A stretch of 64,000 bases of DNA from an uncultured Tenacibaculum sp. (GTDB lineage Bacteria; Bacteroidota; Bacteroidia; Flavobacteriales; Flavobacteriaceae), in contig CANNGJ010000009.1 in the NCBI GenBank assembly GCA_947504185.1, forward strand, positions 1 to 64,000. The letters are read 5' to 3'. The position numbers and the translations under genes are program-made. Below, one piece after another: positions 18,838 to 28,038 of the stretch. The first letter of the stretch is position 1, and each line of letters starts with the position of its first letter. The notes under the pieces are model-generated. The model had not been told where the DNA came from, did no database searches, and worked only from the letters and a program-made list of their open reading frames with translations.

Positions 18838-19323
18838 ATGATTACAATAATTGCTGCAATAGCAAAAAATAATGCTTTAGGAAAAGATAATGATTTAATT
18901 TGGCATCTTCCTGCCGATTTAAAGCGTTTTAAAAAAGTTACTTCAGGGCATCATATTTTAATGGGGCGCAATACTTTTGAAAGTATTGGTAAACCATTGC
19001 CAAACCGAACTTCGGTTATTATTACTAGAAATCAAGATTATTTTAAAGATGGTTGTTTGATAGCAAATTCAATAGAAGAGGCTTTAGAATTATCAAAAGA
19101 TGATGATGCTTTTATTATTGGAGGCGCACAGATTTATAAACAAGCAATTGAAAAAGGATTGGTTGATAAATTAGACATTACAATTGTACATCAAGATTTT
19201 GAAGCCGATGTTTTCTTTCCTGAAATTGATATGAATGTTTGGAAAGAAGTGGCTCGAGAAGATTTTAAAGCAGACGAAAAGAATAAATACGACTACAGTT
19301 TCGTTTCTTACGTAAGAAAATAA
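18838..19323 (+). CDS. folA: Dihydrofolate reductase (161 aa)
   Basis: NADPH-dependent reduction of dihydrofolate to tetrahydrofolate. Family residues are present: AIAKNNALGKDNDLIWHLPADLK with the catalytic acidic residue, the GRNTFESIGKPLPNRT cofactor segment, and the FIIGGAQIYKQA motif. Length is typical. It follows a 61-residue ORF by 3 bp and completes the thymidylate cycle with thyA. Confidence 0.97.
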   Translation: MITIIAAIAKNNALGKDNDLIWHLPADLKRFKKVTSGHHILMGRNTFESIGKPLPNRTSVIITRNQDYFKDGCLIANSIEEALELSKDDDAFIIGGAQIYKQAIEKGLVDKLDITIVHQDFEADVFFPEIDMNVWKEVAREDFKADEKNKYDYSFVSYVRK

Positions 19324-19334
19324 CAATTCATGTC

Positions 19335-19355
19335 ATTCTGAACTTGTTTCAGAAT
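19335..19355. repeat. Short intergenic palindromic repeat
   Basis: ATTCTGAA (19335-19342), 5-base spacer, TTCAGAAT (19348-19355), within a longer phrase starting TGTCATTCTGAAC. From memory this phrase recurs between genes in many Flavobacteriaceae genomes. It is the only copy I noticed here. Confidence 0.5.
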
Positions 19356-19371
19356 TACACCCGATAAAATT

Positions 19372-20265
19372 ATGTCAATACAACTTACCTCGATATCTAA
19401 AATTTACGAAAATCAAAAAGCTGTAAATAATATTTCTTTTGAAGCTAATAAAGGAGAGATTGTTGGGTTTTTAGGTCCAAACGGAGCAGGGAAATCTACT
19501 ACAATGAAAATTTTAACAGGATTCATTCAACCAAATGAAGGAGCAGTTTTAGTTAATGGAGTAGATGTTGTTACAAACCCTATTGACGCTCAAAAAAACA
19601 TAGGATATTTACCAGAGCATAACCCGTTATATTTAGATATGTATGTGCGTGAATATTTGCAATTTCAAGCATCAATTCATCAAGTAGAAAAAAGTAAAAT
19701 TGATACGGTAATTGAAAAAGTAGGATTAACTGTTGAAGCTCATAAAAAGATTCATCAACTTTCTAAAGGATATAGACAAAGAGTTGGATTAGCAGCTGCT
19801 ATTTTACACGACCCTGAAGTATTGATTTTAGATGAACCTACAACAGGTTTAGATCCAAATCAACTAGTTGAGATTCGAGAATTAATAAAAGAGTTAGGTA
19901 AAGATAAAACGGTTTTACTTTCTACACATATAATGCAAGAGGTTGAAGCAGTTTGCGATCGTGTTATTATTATTAATAAAGGAGAATTGGTAATTGATAA
20001 ACCAATTTCTGAGCTTAAAACAAGTAATGAACAGGTAATTAGAGTAACGTTTGATTATAAGTTGGAAGAGCAGTTTATTAAACGATTACCAAATATTATT
20101 TCTTTTAAAAATACTACTGAAAATAATTGGATATTGACTTTTGAATCCAATGAAGATATGCGGCCTATAATTTTCGATTTTGCTCAAGAAAACGGATTGA
20201 AGATTCTTGGTTTAAATGCTGAAAATAAAAATCTAGAAAACTTATTTCGAGAGTTAACGAATTAG
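19372..20265 (+). CDS. gldA: Gliding motility ABC transporter ATPase GldA (297 aa)
   Basis: ATP-binding subunit that works with the membrane proteins GldF and GldG, associated with gliding in Flavobacterium. Walker A GPNGAGKST (about 34-42), signature LSKGYRQRVGLA, Walker B VLILDEPTTGLDPNQL and the switch STHIMQEVEA are all present, with a C-terminal GldA-like extension (about 230-297). The close match over the whole length, including YLPEHNPLYLDMYVREYL, supports GldA over a general exporter ATPase. gldF and gldG are not adjacent. Confidence 0.9.
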   Translation: MSIQLTSISKIYENQKAVNNISFEANKGEIVGFLGPNGAGKSTTMKILTGFIQPNEGAVLVNGVDVVTNPIDAQKNIGYLPEHNPLYLDMYVREYLQFQASIHQVEKSKIDTVIEKVGLTVEAHKKIHQLSKGYRQRVGLAAAILHDPEVLILDEPTTGLDPNQLVEIRELIKELGKDKTVLLSTHIMQEVEAVCDRVIIINKGELVIDKPISELKTSNEQVIRVTFDYKLEEQFIKRLPNIISFKNTTENNWILTFESNEDMRPIIFDFAQENGLKILGLNAENKNLENLFRELTN

Positions 20266-20281
20266 GTTGCCCAATAATTTA

Positions 20282-21124
20282 ATGGAAATAAGAAAAAACA
20301 TAGTTTTAGAAAGAGTCGGCAAAAAATCAATTTTGATTGATACGTTTTTTCTAAAAGAAGCTGTTAATCAGCCAGTGGTTGTTTTTTGTCATGGTTACAA
20401 AGGTTTTAAAGATTGGGGAGCATGGAATTTAATGGGAGAAGCTATTGCCAAAGAAGGATTTTGTTTTGTGAAGTTTAATTTTTCTCACAATGGCGGCACT
20501 ATCGAAAACCCAATTGATTTTCCAGATTTAGAAGCTTTCGGAAATAATAATTATACCAAAGAATTAGATGATTTAAATGATGTCTTAGATTGGGTACAAG
20601 ACTATTTTAAAGAAAATGAGAGTATTGATACCAATAATATTAATTTAGTTGGTCATAGTCGTGGCGGCGGTATTTCAATAATAAAAGCTTCTGAAGATAT
20701 TAGAATTAATAAACTCATCACTTTAGCAAGTATAAGTGATTTTGGAAGAAGAACAGCAACTGTTGGAGATTTAGAAAAGTGGAAAGAAACTGGAGTGAAG
20801 TATGTTGTTAACGGAAGGACAAAACAACAAATGCCACATTATTATCAGTTTTATAAAAACTTTAAAGAAAACGAAGCACGTCTAAATATTAAAACTGCTG
20901 AAGAAAGATTAAATATTCCGCATTTAATTATTCATGGAGATAAGGATACTTCTATATCAATAGATGAAGCGAGAGAGCTTCATGAATGGAATCCAAAAAG
21001 TAAACTAGAAATTATTCCAAACGCAGACCATGTGTTTAATGTGAAGCACCCTTGGAATGAACCAGTATTATCTAATGAGTTAGAAAAAGTAATTGAGAAA
21101 GCTTTAGATTTTTTAAATGAATAA
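20282..21124 (+). CDS. Alpha/beta hydrolase, dienelactone/acyl-peptidase-like (280 aa)
   Basis: I choose the ATG at 20282, 16 bp after gldA, over a TTG five codons upstream. The fold shows an HGYKGFKDWG oxyanion segment, the nucleophile elbow GHSRGGG with serine at about residue 128, an aspartate in IHGDKDTSI and a histidine in PNADHVFNVKHPW. It has no signal peptide, so it is cytoplasmic. Substrate unknown. It is probably co-transcribed with gldA. Confidence 0.85.
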   Translation: MEIRKNIVLERVGKKSILIDTFFLKEAVNQPVVVFCHGYKGFKDWGAWNLMGEAIAKEGFCFVKFNFSHNGGTIENPIDFPDLEAFGNNNYTKELDDLNDVLDWVQDYFKENESIDTNNINLVGHSRGGGISIIKASEDIRINKLITLASISDFGRRTATVGDLEKWKETGVKYVVNGRTKQQMPHYYQFYKNFKENEARLNIKTAEERLNIPHLIIHGDKDTSISIDEARELHEWNPKSKLEIIPNADHVFNVKHPWNEPVLSNELEKVIEKALDFLNE

Positions 21125-21460
21125 TTAACTAGAGTAGTTATTTCTAAACCACACTTTTTTCCAAGTTCTTTTCAAAATTAAAAAAGTAACTTTCTCAATA
21201 TCTGAATTTATTAAATCTTTTTCAGAAACATCAATAATATATAAAAGGCTGCTAAATGAATTAGCATCATTTAAAATAATGTTTTCTATTGCTTCCTGTA
21301 GTTCCTTTTTTAAGGTAAATGGAGTAATTTGCTCACTAATATTCAAACTAAGATTAGCTAGACTAAAATCTTTATTAAGTTGTTTAATTAATTGAGTGTA
21401 TAAATCTACTTTTAAAGCATTATCTAATAAATCTGAACTATTTTCAAAGCTAGGAAGCAT
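21125..21460 (-). CDS. Hypothetical protein downstream of dnaE (111 aa)
   Basis: No family recognised. Helical, soluble and slightly acidic, with a short basic end (RTWKKVWFRNN). It begins 2 bp past the dnaE stop on the same strand and ends directly against the convergent hydrolase gene, so it is almost certainly translated from the dnaE message. Confidence 0.65.
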   Translation of the reverse strand: MLPSFENSSDLLDNALKVDLYTQLIKQLNKDFSLANLSLNISEQITPFTLKKELQEAIENIILNDANSFSSLLYIIDVSEKDLINSDIEKVTFLILKRTWKKVWFRNNYSS

Positions 21461-21462
21461 TT

Positions 21463-24400
21463 TTAATTCAATTTATAATTAATAAATTGTTCATCTAAAG
21501 CTTTTAAAAACTCACTCGATATTTTAATTTTAGTGGTTCTACTCGGTAAATTCAATTCAATTTTTTCTTCAGAATCCCAAATAGTAAAATTTAAACCTTG
21601 AGTTCCTTTATTGGTTGCAAATAGATGTTGTAAATCTTTAATGGTGTTTTCTTTCACTTCGTGTAAAGGCATCTTAATAGTTACTTTTTTACACATTTTG
21701 TCCATGATGTCATGGAGTAGTAAAAATTCATTAAAACCTATTCTTGGCTCTCCTTTTACACCTTCTTTATTCGTCCATCCAGGTTTAATCGTTGATTTTA
21801 CAAATAAGAAAGAATTAGGAACTAAGAAATGTTTGAATTTTAAATACTCTTCACCGAAAATCCTGAACTCTAGGTTTTCGTTATAATCTTCAATAATAAA
21901 AGTAGCCCATCCTTTACCGGCTTTCGAAACTCGATGTTGAACATCGGTTACAATACCTCCAAAAGACAATCCCATTCCTTCAATTTTGTGTAAATCTTTA
22001 AAATGCGCAAGAGTAGCGTTACAGAATTTTAACTCGTTTTTAAAATCATCTAACGGATGTGCGGAAATATACATTCCGACAACTTCTTTTTCTTGAGCTA
22101 ACAACTCCATAGTTCCCCAAGTATCACACTGTGGAATGATTGGTTCTGGCATTTCTTCTTCAGAAGCTTCACCAAATAATGAAACCTGAGAAGAATTTTG
22201 ATTCTCTTGATATTTGTTACCAAAACGTAAGATTTTCTCTATGAATTTAGAGCCTTTTTCATCTTCAACAAAATATTGTGCACGATGTGTTCCGTTAAAA
22301 GAATCAAAACCTCCAGCCAATACTAAACCTTCAAAAGCTTTTTTATTAGCAACACGCAAATCAACACGTTTAGCTACATCAAAAATAGATTTAAAATGAC
22401 CGTTTTCTTTTCGTTCCTCGATAATAGCTCTTACGGCAGATGCCCCCACGCCTTTAATAGCTGCCATTCCAAAACGAACAGCACCTTCTTTGTTTACAGA
22501 AAACTTAGCATACGATTCATTAACATCAGGCCCTAACACATCTAATCCCATGCGTCTACATTCTTCCATAAAAAAGGAAACGGATTTAATATCGTTCATG
22601 TTATTAGAAAGTACTGCCGCCATATATTCAGCAGGATAATGTGCTTTTAAATATGCCGTTTGATAAGCAATCCAAGCATAACAAGTTGAGTGTGATTTGT
22701 TAAAAGCATAAGATGCAAATGCCTCCCAGTCTGTCCAAATTTTCTCTAACTTTTTCTCGTCATGACCATTTGCTTTCGCTTGCTCTACAAATTTAGGTTT
22801 CATTTTAGCTAAGACAGCTGCTTGCTTTTTACCCATTGCCTTACGAAGTACATCGGCTTCACCTTTTGTAAAGTCAGCCAATTGCTGAGAAAGTAGCATC
22901 ACTTGCTCTTGATATACTGTAATGCCATAGGTTTCCTTTAAATACCCTTCCATTGCAGGTAGATCGTACTCAATAGCTTCATCACCATGTTTTCTTCGAA
23001 TAAACGAAGGGATGTATTCCATTGGACCTGGACGATACAAGGCATTCATGGCAATTAAATCGGCAAAAACTGTCGGCTTTAATGAACGCATGTGTTTTTG
23101 CATCCCTGGAGATTCATATTGAAAAATACCAACAGTTTCCCCTCTTTGGAAAAGCTCGTATGTTTTTACATCGTCAATCGGAAAATTTTCAGGGTCTAAA
23201 TCTACATCATGCCTTGCTTTAACAATTTTTACAGTGTCTTTAATTAGGGTTAATGTCTTTAACCCTAAGAAATCCATTTTTAGTAAACCAGCATCTTCTA
23301 CTACCGAGTTGTCGAACTGAGTAACGTACATGTCAGAATCTTTTGCAAGAGCAACTGGCACGAATTTGGTAATGTCGTCGGGAGTAATAATAACTCCACA
23401 AGCATGGATACCTGTATTACGAACAGACCCTTCTAAAATCCGAGCTTTGTTAATGGTTTCAGCCATTAAATCTGAACCGTTAGATAAACGTTTTAGTTCG
23501 TTAACTAACTCTATTTCTTCAGCACGAAGTTTTTCTTTTAGTGTTTTTTCATCTAAAGAAAAGATTTTCTTTAGCTTCATTCCAGGTATTAACTTGGCAA
23601 TTCTATCGGCTTCAAATAAAGGTAAGTCTAATACACGAGCAGTATCACGAATAGATGATTTTGCAGCCATGGTACCATATGTAATAATTTGTGCTACTTG
23701 GTTGGCACCATATTTATTAATTACATAGTCCATAACACGACCACGACCTTCATCATCAAAATCAATATCAATATCGGGCATCGATACACGTTCAGGATTT
23801 AAGAATCGCTCAAAAAGTAAATCGTATTTAATCGGATCGATGTTGGTAATCCATAAACAGAAAGCTACTACAGAACCTGCTGCCGATCCACGTCCAGGTC
23901 CTACAGATACATCCATATTACGAGCCTCTCGAATAAAATCTTCAACAATTAAGAAGTAACCTGGATATCCTGTTTTTTCAATTACCTCTAATTCAAAATC
24001 TAAACGTTCTCGAATACTTTCGGTAATTTCTCCGTATCGTTTTTTTGCTCCTTCGTAAGTTAAGTGACGTAAAAAGTTATTTTCACCTCGTTTACCTCCG
24101 TCTTCGTTATCTTTTTCATCTTTAAATTCATCTGGGATATCGAAAGCAGGTAATAATACATCACGCGCTAGTGTAAAAGCTTCTACTTTATCTACAATTT
24201 CTTGAATATTGATAATAGCTTCAGGAAGATCAGCAAACAACGTCTTCATTTCTTCTGAAGATTTAAAGTAGTATTCGTCATTTGGTAAGCCATAACGATA
24301 ACCTCTTCCTCTCCCTTTAGGTGTAGCCTGTTTTTCACCATCTTTCACACATAATAAAATATCATGTGCGTTGGCATCTTCTTTACTTAAGTAAAAAGTA

Positions 24401-25836
24401 TTATTAGAAGCAACGACTTTTACACCGTGCTTTTTTGAAAACTCTAAAAGTGTTTTGTTTACCACTTTTTCATCTTCTTGATTATGACGCATTAATTCGA
24501 TGTACAAATCGTCACCAAATTGTTCTTTCCACCAAAGTAAAGCTTCTTCGGCTTGAGACTCTCCAACGTTTAATATTTTACTAGGAACTTCTCCATAAAG
24601 GTTTCCTGTTAAAACAATAATATCTTCTTTATATTTTTTGATTACTTCTCTATCAATTCTTGGAACATAATAGAATCCATCTACAAAAGCAATTGAAGAC
24701 ATTTTTGCGAGGTTGTGATACCCTCTTTTATTCTTGGCTAATAAAACAACTTGGTTTCCGTTGTCTTTTTGGCTTTTATTTGTGTGGTCGTTACATACAT
24801 TAAATTCACAGCCTACAATTGGTTTTAAAGTTTTATCTGTAGGCTCTTCACCTTTTTCTATTGCTTCTTTGTTGGCAGCTTCTACAGATTTGTTATGCTT
24901 TAAAACAGCTTCTACAAAATGAAAGGCAGCCATCATATTTGCTGTATCTGTCATGGCAATAGCAGACATATTATCTTTAGCTGCTGCTTTTACAATATTG
25001 CCAATTTGAATGGTGGATTGTAAAACTGAATATTGCGTATGATTGTGTAAATGTGCAAACTGAACATTCTCTAACTCAGCTAATCCTTCAGAAGTAGATT
25101 TAGTGATCTCTATTTCATTACTAGCTTCTTTTTGTTTTCTGATTTTTTCACTTTCCTTTTTAAGGTTTAAGTGCTTTAATCCAATAACTTGAGTAGTACT
25201 TGGATTCGCTTCAGAAAAACGATCTAAATAACCATCATCAGATTGTAATTGTTCTTTTGTGTATTGTCGTAAACGAATTAACTCTAAAAAACAACGTGTA
25301 GTAGCTTCCACATCGGCAGTTGCATTGTGGGCTTCTCCAAAACCTGTTCCAAATAAATGATTGTGAAGTTCTGTAAGAGTTGGAAGTTTAAATTTACCTC
25401 CACGACCTCCTGGAATTTGACACAATTTTGCAGTATGTTCTGTACAGGTATCTAATACTGGTAATTGGGCAAGCTTACTCTCAACACCTAAACGATGGAG
25501 TTCGCAGCCCATAATGTTTACATCAAATCCAACATTTTGACCAACTACAAATTTTGTTTTATCTAAAGCTTCATTAAATAATTGCAAACCTTCGCTTAAC
25601 TCAATACCTTGTTCAATAGCTAAGTCGGTAGAAATACCATGAATACGCTCTGCATCATACGGAATGTTAAATCCATCAGGTTTAATTAAAAAATCATTAT
25701 GCTCTATTACGTTACCTAACTCATCATGTAATTGCCATGCGATTTGAATGGCTCTAGGCCAGTTGTTAGTATCAGTAATAGGAGCATTCCAACTTTTTGG
25801 TAATCCAGTTGTTTCAGTATCGAAAATTAAATACAT
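21463..25836 (-). CDS. dnaE: DNA polymerase III alpha subunit with N-terminal 3'-5' exonuclease (1457 aa)
   Basis: Replicative polymerase. Residues about 1-190 form a DnaQ-like exonuclease of the DEDD class (FDTETTGLP at the start, later HNATADVEATTR). A linker leads to the PHP domain at about 260 (FAHLHNHTQYSVLQ), then the polymerase core with the catalytic PDIDIDF near 685 and GPGRGSAAGS before it. Fingers (MDFLGLKTL, YRPGPMEYIP), helix-hairpin-helix (AIKGVGASAVRAI) and an OB-fold follow. The ordinary DnaE is near 1150 residues; the extra length is the fused exonuclease, which I recall as usual in Flavobacteriia. No intein is seen. Confidence 0.95.
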   Translation of the reverse strand: MYLIFDTETTGLPKSWNAPITDTNNWPRAIQIAWQLHDELGNVIEHNDFLIKPDGFNIPYDAERIHGISTDLAIEQGIELSEGLQLFNEALDKTKFVVGQNVGFDVNIMGCELHRLGVESKLAQLPVLDTCTEHTAKLCQIPGGRGGKFKLPTLTELHNHLFGTGFGEAHNATADVEATTRCFLELIRLRQYTKEQLQSDDGYLDRFSEANPSTTQVIGLKHLNLKKESEKIRKQKEASNEIEITKSTSEGLAELENVQFAHLHNHTQYSVLQSTIQIGNIVKAAAKDNMSAIAMTDTANMMAAFHFVEAVLKHNKSVEAANKEAIEKGEEPTDKTLKPIVGCEFNVCNDHTNKSQKDNGNQVVLLAKNKRGYHNLAKMSSIAFVDGFYYVPRIDREVIKKYKEDIIVLTGNLYGEVPSKILNVGESQAEEALLWWKEQFGDDLYIELMRHNQEDEKVVNKTLLEFSKKHGVKVVASNNTFYLSKEDANAHDILLCVKDGEKQATPKGRGRGYRYGLPNDEYYFKSSEEMKTLFADLPEAIINIQEIVDKVEAFTLARDVLLPAFDIPDEFKDEKDNEDGGKRGENNFLRHLTYEGAKKRYGEITESIRERLDFELEVIEKTGYPGYFLIVEDFIREARNMDVSVGPGRGSAAGSVVAFCLWITNIDPIKYDLLFERFLNPERVSMPDIDIDFDDEGRGRVMDYVINKYGANQVAQIITYGTMAAKSSIRDTARVLDLPLFEADRIAKLIPGMKLKKIFSLDEKTLKEKLRAEEIELVNELKRLSNGSDLMAETINKARILEGSVRNTGIHACGVIITPDDITKFVPVALAKDSDMYVTQFDNSVVEDAGLLKMDFLGLKTLTLIKDTVKIVKARHDVDLDPENFPIDDVKTYELFQRGETVGIFQYESPGMQKHMRSLKPTVFADLIAMNALYRPGPMEYIPSFIRRKHGDEAIEYDLPAMEGYLKETYGITVYQEQVMLLSQQLADFTKGEADVLRKAMGKKQAAVLAKMKPKFVEQAKANGHDEKKLEKIWTDWEAFASYAFNKSHSTCYAWIAYQTAYLKAHYPAEYMAAVLSNNMNDIKSVSFFMEECRRMGLDVLGPDVNESYAKFSVNKEGAVRFGMAAIKGVGASAVRAIIEERKENGHFKSIFDVAKRVDLRVANKKAFEGLVLAGGFDSFNGTHRAQYFVEDEKGSKFIEKILRFGNKYQENQNSSQVSLFGEASEEEMPEPIIPQCDTWGTMELLAQEKEVVGMYISAHPLDDFKNELKFCNATLAHFKDLHKIEGMGLSFGGIVTDVQHRVSKAGKGWATFIIEDYNENLEFRIFGEEYLKFKHFLVPNSFLFVKSTIKPGWTNKEGVKGEPRIGFNEFLLLHDIMDKMCKKVTIKMPLHEVKENTIKDLQHLFATNKGTQGLNFTIWDSEEKIELNLPSRTTKIKISSEFLKALDEQFINYKLN

Positions 25837-26043
25837 TGGTGTTGTTTAATTTATGAAGCGTTTTTTTAGGTAAAAACAAAGTGTAAAAATACAAAGAATT
25901 TGTGGTGTTTTACGGAGAAGTTATTAACGAGTGATTCGCTAGTTAAACTACTGATTATGTGTGATTAGTGGTTTATTTGTTGCTTCTAATGTTAAGTTTA
26001 GATTAAATGCTAAAAAAAATAAAAAAGTATCAATTTTAAAAAG

Positions 26044-26051
26044 TATCTTTG
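26044..26051 (+). promoter_or_regulatory. Bacteroidota -7 box of the cold-shock gene
   Basis: TATCTTTG, an exact TANNTTTG match, 25 bases before the cold-shock ATG. The -33 TTG is not evident. The remainder of 25837-26076 is AT-rich and shows no gene. Confidence 0.5.
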
Positions 26052-26076
26052 CACTTTAATTATAATAATTTTTACA

Positions 26077-26268
26077 ATGAAAGAAGGAACAGTAAAGTTC
26101 TTCAATGAATCTAAAGGTTTTGGATTTATTACAGAAACAGGATCAAACACAGAACATTTTGTACACGTATCAGGTTTAATCGATGAGATTAGAGAAGGTG
26201 ATACAGTAGAATTTGATCTTAAAGAAGGAAAAAAAGGATTAAACGCAGTTGATGTTAGAGTATTATAA
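26077..26268 (+). CDS. Cold-shock domain protein (63 aa)
   Basis: Single-stranded nucleic-acid chaperone of the CspA family. RNP1-like KGFGFIT and RNP2-like HFVHVSGL motifs sit in a single five-stranded OB fold, with GTVKFFN at the start. At 63 residues it is slightly shorter than the usual 65-70. It stands alone with its own promoter and a weak A/T-rich hairpin after its stop. Confidence 0.93.
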   Translation: MKEGTVKFFNESKGFGFITETGSNTEHFVHVSGLIDEIREGDTVEFDLKEGKKGLNAVDVRVL

Positions 26269-26365
26269 TATTTAACACGAAACTTATTTTCTTAAGAGCT
26301 TGTTTTTCAGGCTCTTTTTTATTGCTATAATATTAATTTTTTTCTTTTTATTGAAAAAAAAAGCA

Positions 26366-26427
26366 TACTTTTGCGCCCACTTATCACGAGATGGTAAGAT
26401 TTATTAATAATCAAGGTCGCGTACCTT
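26366..26427 (+). promoter_or_regulatory. rpsP promoter box and structured leader
   Basis: TACTTTTG (26366-26373, TANNTTTG type) is followed by two small hairpins in the untranslated leader: 26380-26385 with 26393-26398 (one G-T pair), and AAGGT 26413-26417 with ACCTT 26423-26427. A ribosomal-protein leader that binds its own product is possible but only inferred. Confidence 0.4.
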
Positions 26428-26440
26428 AAAAATTAAAATT

Positions 26441-26944
26441 ATGCCTGTAAAAATTAGATTACAAAGACACGGTAAAAAAGGAAAGCCATTTTATTGGGTA
26501 GTAGCAGCTGACTCTAGATCAAAAAGAGACGGTCGTTACTTAGAGAAAATTGGTACTTACAACCCTAACACTAACCCTGCAACTATCGACTTAAGTGTTG
26601 ATAAAGCTGTAGCTTGGTTACAAAATGGTGCTCAACCAACAGATACTGCAAGAGCTATTTTATCTTACAAAGGAGTTATGTTGAGAAACCACTTAGCTGG
26701 TGGAGTAAAAAAAGGAGCTTTAACTCAAGAACAAGCAGATGCTAAATTTGCAGCTTGGTTAGAAGAGAAATCTGGAAAAGTTTCTGGAAAAGTTGACGGT
26801 TTAGCAAAGGCAGAAGCTGATGCAAAAGCTAAAGCTTTAGAAGCAGAAAAAGCTGTTAATGAAGCTCGTATCGCTGCTAACACTCCTGCTGTTGAAGATA
26901 GCGAGGATGCTGCTGTAGCTAACGGATCAGATAGCGAAGAATAA
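26441..26944 (+). CDS. rpsP: 30S ribosomal protein S16 (167 aa)
   Basis: Small-subunit assembly protein. The first 80 or so residues are classic S16 (MPVKIRLQRHGKKGKPFYW, DSRSKRDGRYLEKIGTYNP). The C-terminal half is a Lys/Ala/Glu-rich helical extension ending in an acidic tail; long S16 proteins of this kind are normal in Bacteroidota. rimM follows after 13 bp. Confidence 0.97.
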   Translation: MPVKIRLQRHGKKGKPFYWVVAADSRSKRDGRYLEKIGTYNPNTNPATIDLSVDKAVAWLQNGAQPTDTARAILSYKGVMLRNHLAGGVKKGALTQEQADAKFAAWLEEKSGKVSGKVDGLAKAEADAKAKALEAEKAVNEARIAANTPAVEDSEDAAVANGSDSEE

Positions 26945-26957
26945 AAACTGTATTGCG

Positions 26958-27488
26958 ATGATGCAAAAAGAAGATTGCTTTTATTTAGGCAGAATCGTTA
27001 AAAAACATAGTTTTAAGGGTGAAGTAATTATTAAGTTAGATACTGATGAACCCGATCTTTACGAAAAATTGGAATCAGTTTTTGTCGATTTAGGCAATAA
27101 CCTGGTTCCATTTTTTATTGAAAAATCTTCTTTAAGTAAAAGCACGATGTTCCGTGTAAAGTTTGAAGATGTAGATACCGAACAAGATGCTGATGCAATA
27201 ATGCGAGCTGGGATATATCTACCTTTAAATTTATTGCCTAAACTCTCAGGTAAAAAGTTCTATTTTCATGAAGTTATAGGTTTCACAGTTGTCGATACTT
27301 CTTTTGGTGAAGTAGGAGAGATTATGAGTATTAATGATTCTTCTGCACAACCTTTATTTGAAATTGATAGAAACGGAAGTGAAGTTTTCATTCCGATGAT
27401 TGATGACTTTATTAAAAAAGTAGATAGAGAAAACAAGATTATCGAAGTTATTACACCAGAGGGTTTGATAGATTTGTATTTGGAGTAA
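26958..27488 (+). CDS. rimM: 16S rRNA processing protein RimM (176 aa)
   Basis: Assembly factor for the 30S head that binds S19. The N-terminal RimM barrel (FYLGRIVKKHSFKGEVIIKL) is followed by a PRC-barrel (KFYFHEVIGFTVVD, PLFEIDRNGSEVFIPMIDDFIKKVD). Its end overlaps the convergent acetyltransferase gene by 38 bp. The rpsP-rimM order is conserved. Confidence 0.95.
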   Translation: MMQKEDCFYLGRIVKKHSFKGEVIIKLDTDEPDLYEKLESVFVDLGNNLVPFFIEKSSLSKSTMFRVKFEDVDTEQDADAIMRAGIYLPLNLLPKLSGKKFYFHEVIGFTVVDTSFGEVGEIMSINDSSAQPLFEIDRNGSEVFIPMIDDFIKKVDRENKIIEVITPEGLIDLYLE

Positions 27489-27987
27489 ACTGATACTCAA
27501 ACACACTATCTTCACCATCATCAAAAATATTTTGCAATCCAACGTAGGTAAACCCTAAATTTTTTAAAAGTTTTTGTGATGCTTTGTTTTCAGGCATAGT
27601 AAAAGCAAGTACTTTTTCTTGTTCAAATTTATTTCGAACATATTCAATGATTAGCTTGGTAGCTTCTGTTGCATATCCTTTTCCTCTATATTCAGGTAAA
27701 AATCCATAGCCAATATCAAGATAGTCTACTTTTTCTCGTTGTAAAGCAGTGGAAGTTCCAATAGGTTTATTGGTTTTTTTTAAAATAACAGTAAAGAAGC
27801 CTAATCCGCCAAGTTGTAGATTTTTGAGTAAAATATCGTCTAAATATTTTTCCGTTTCTTTAATAGATTTTAAGTTTTTATCAGAGATAAATTTAATCCA
27901 ATCGGGATCGTTGAATAATTCAAAATAAAAAGGAGCATCGCTCACTTTAGCATCTCTAATAATTAGTCTGTCGCTTTCTAATAACAT
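27451..27987 (-). CDS. GNAT family N-acetyltransferase, RimJ/RimL-like (178 aa)
   Basis: Acetyl-CoA-dependent transferase. It opens with LLESDRLIIRDAKVSDAPFYF and has the acetyl-CoA loop as LPEYRGKGYATEA, then the late NKASQKLLKNLGF motif. These are features of the ribosomal-protein/antibiotic acetyltransferase group (Acetyltransf_3). The substrate cannot be told. Its 3' end overlaps rimM by 38 bp on the other strand. Confidence 0.9.
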   Translation of the reverse strand: MLLESDRLIIRDAKVSDAPFYFELFNDPDWIKFISDKNLKSIKETEKYLDDILLKNLQLGGLGFFTVILKKTNKPIGTSTALQREKVDYLDIGYGFLPEYRGKGYATEATKLIIEYVRNKFEQEKVLAFTMPENKASQKLLKNLGFTYVGLQNIFDDGEDSVFEYQFTPNTNLSNPLV

Positions 27988-28010
27988 GGGTTAAATATAA
28001 TTTAAAAATG

Positions 28011-28018
28011 TACTTTTG
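28011..28018 (+). promoter_or_regulatory. Bacteroidota -7 box of the phnA gene
   Basis: TACTTTTG, an exact TANNTTTG match, 20 bases before the ATG at 28039. No clear -33 element. Confidence 0.45.
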
Positions 28019-28038
28019 CGTAGCAAAAAAACGATAAA

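Noticed and set aside
23330..23728. 132-residue plus-strand frame opposite dnaE
   Set aside because: Shadow of the polymerase core, which is certain.
21463..25836. Intein or split in dnaE
   Set aside because: The extra length is fully explained by the N-terminal exonuclease; no intein ends interrupt the motifs.
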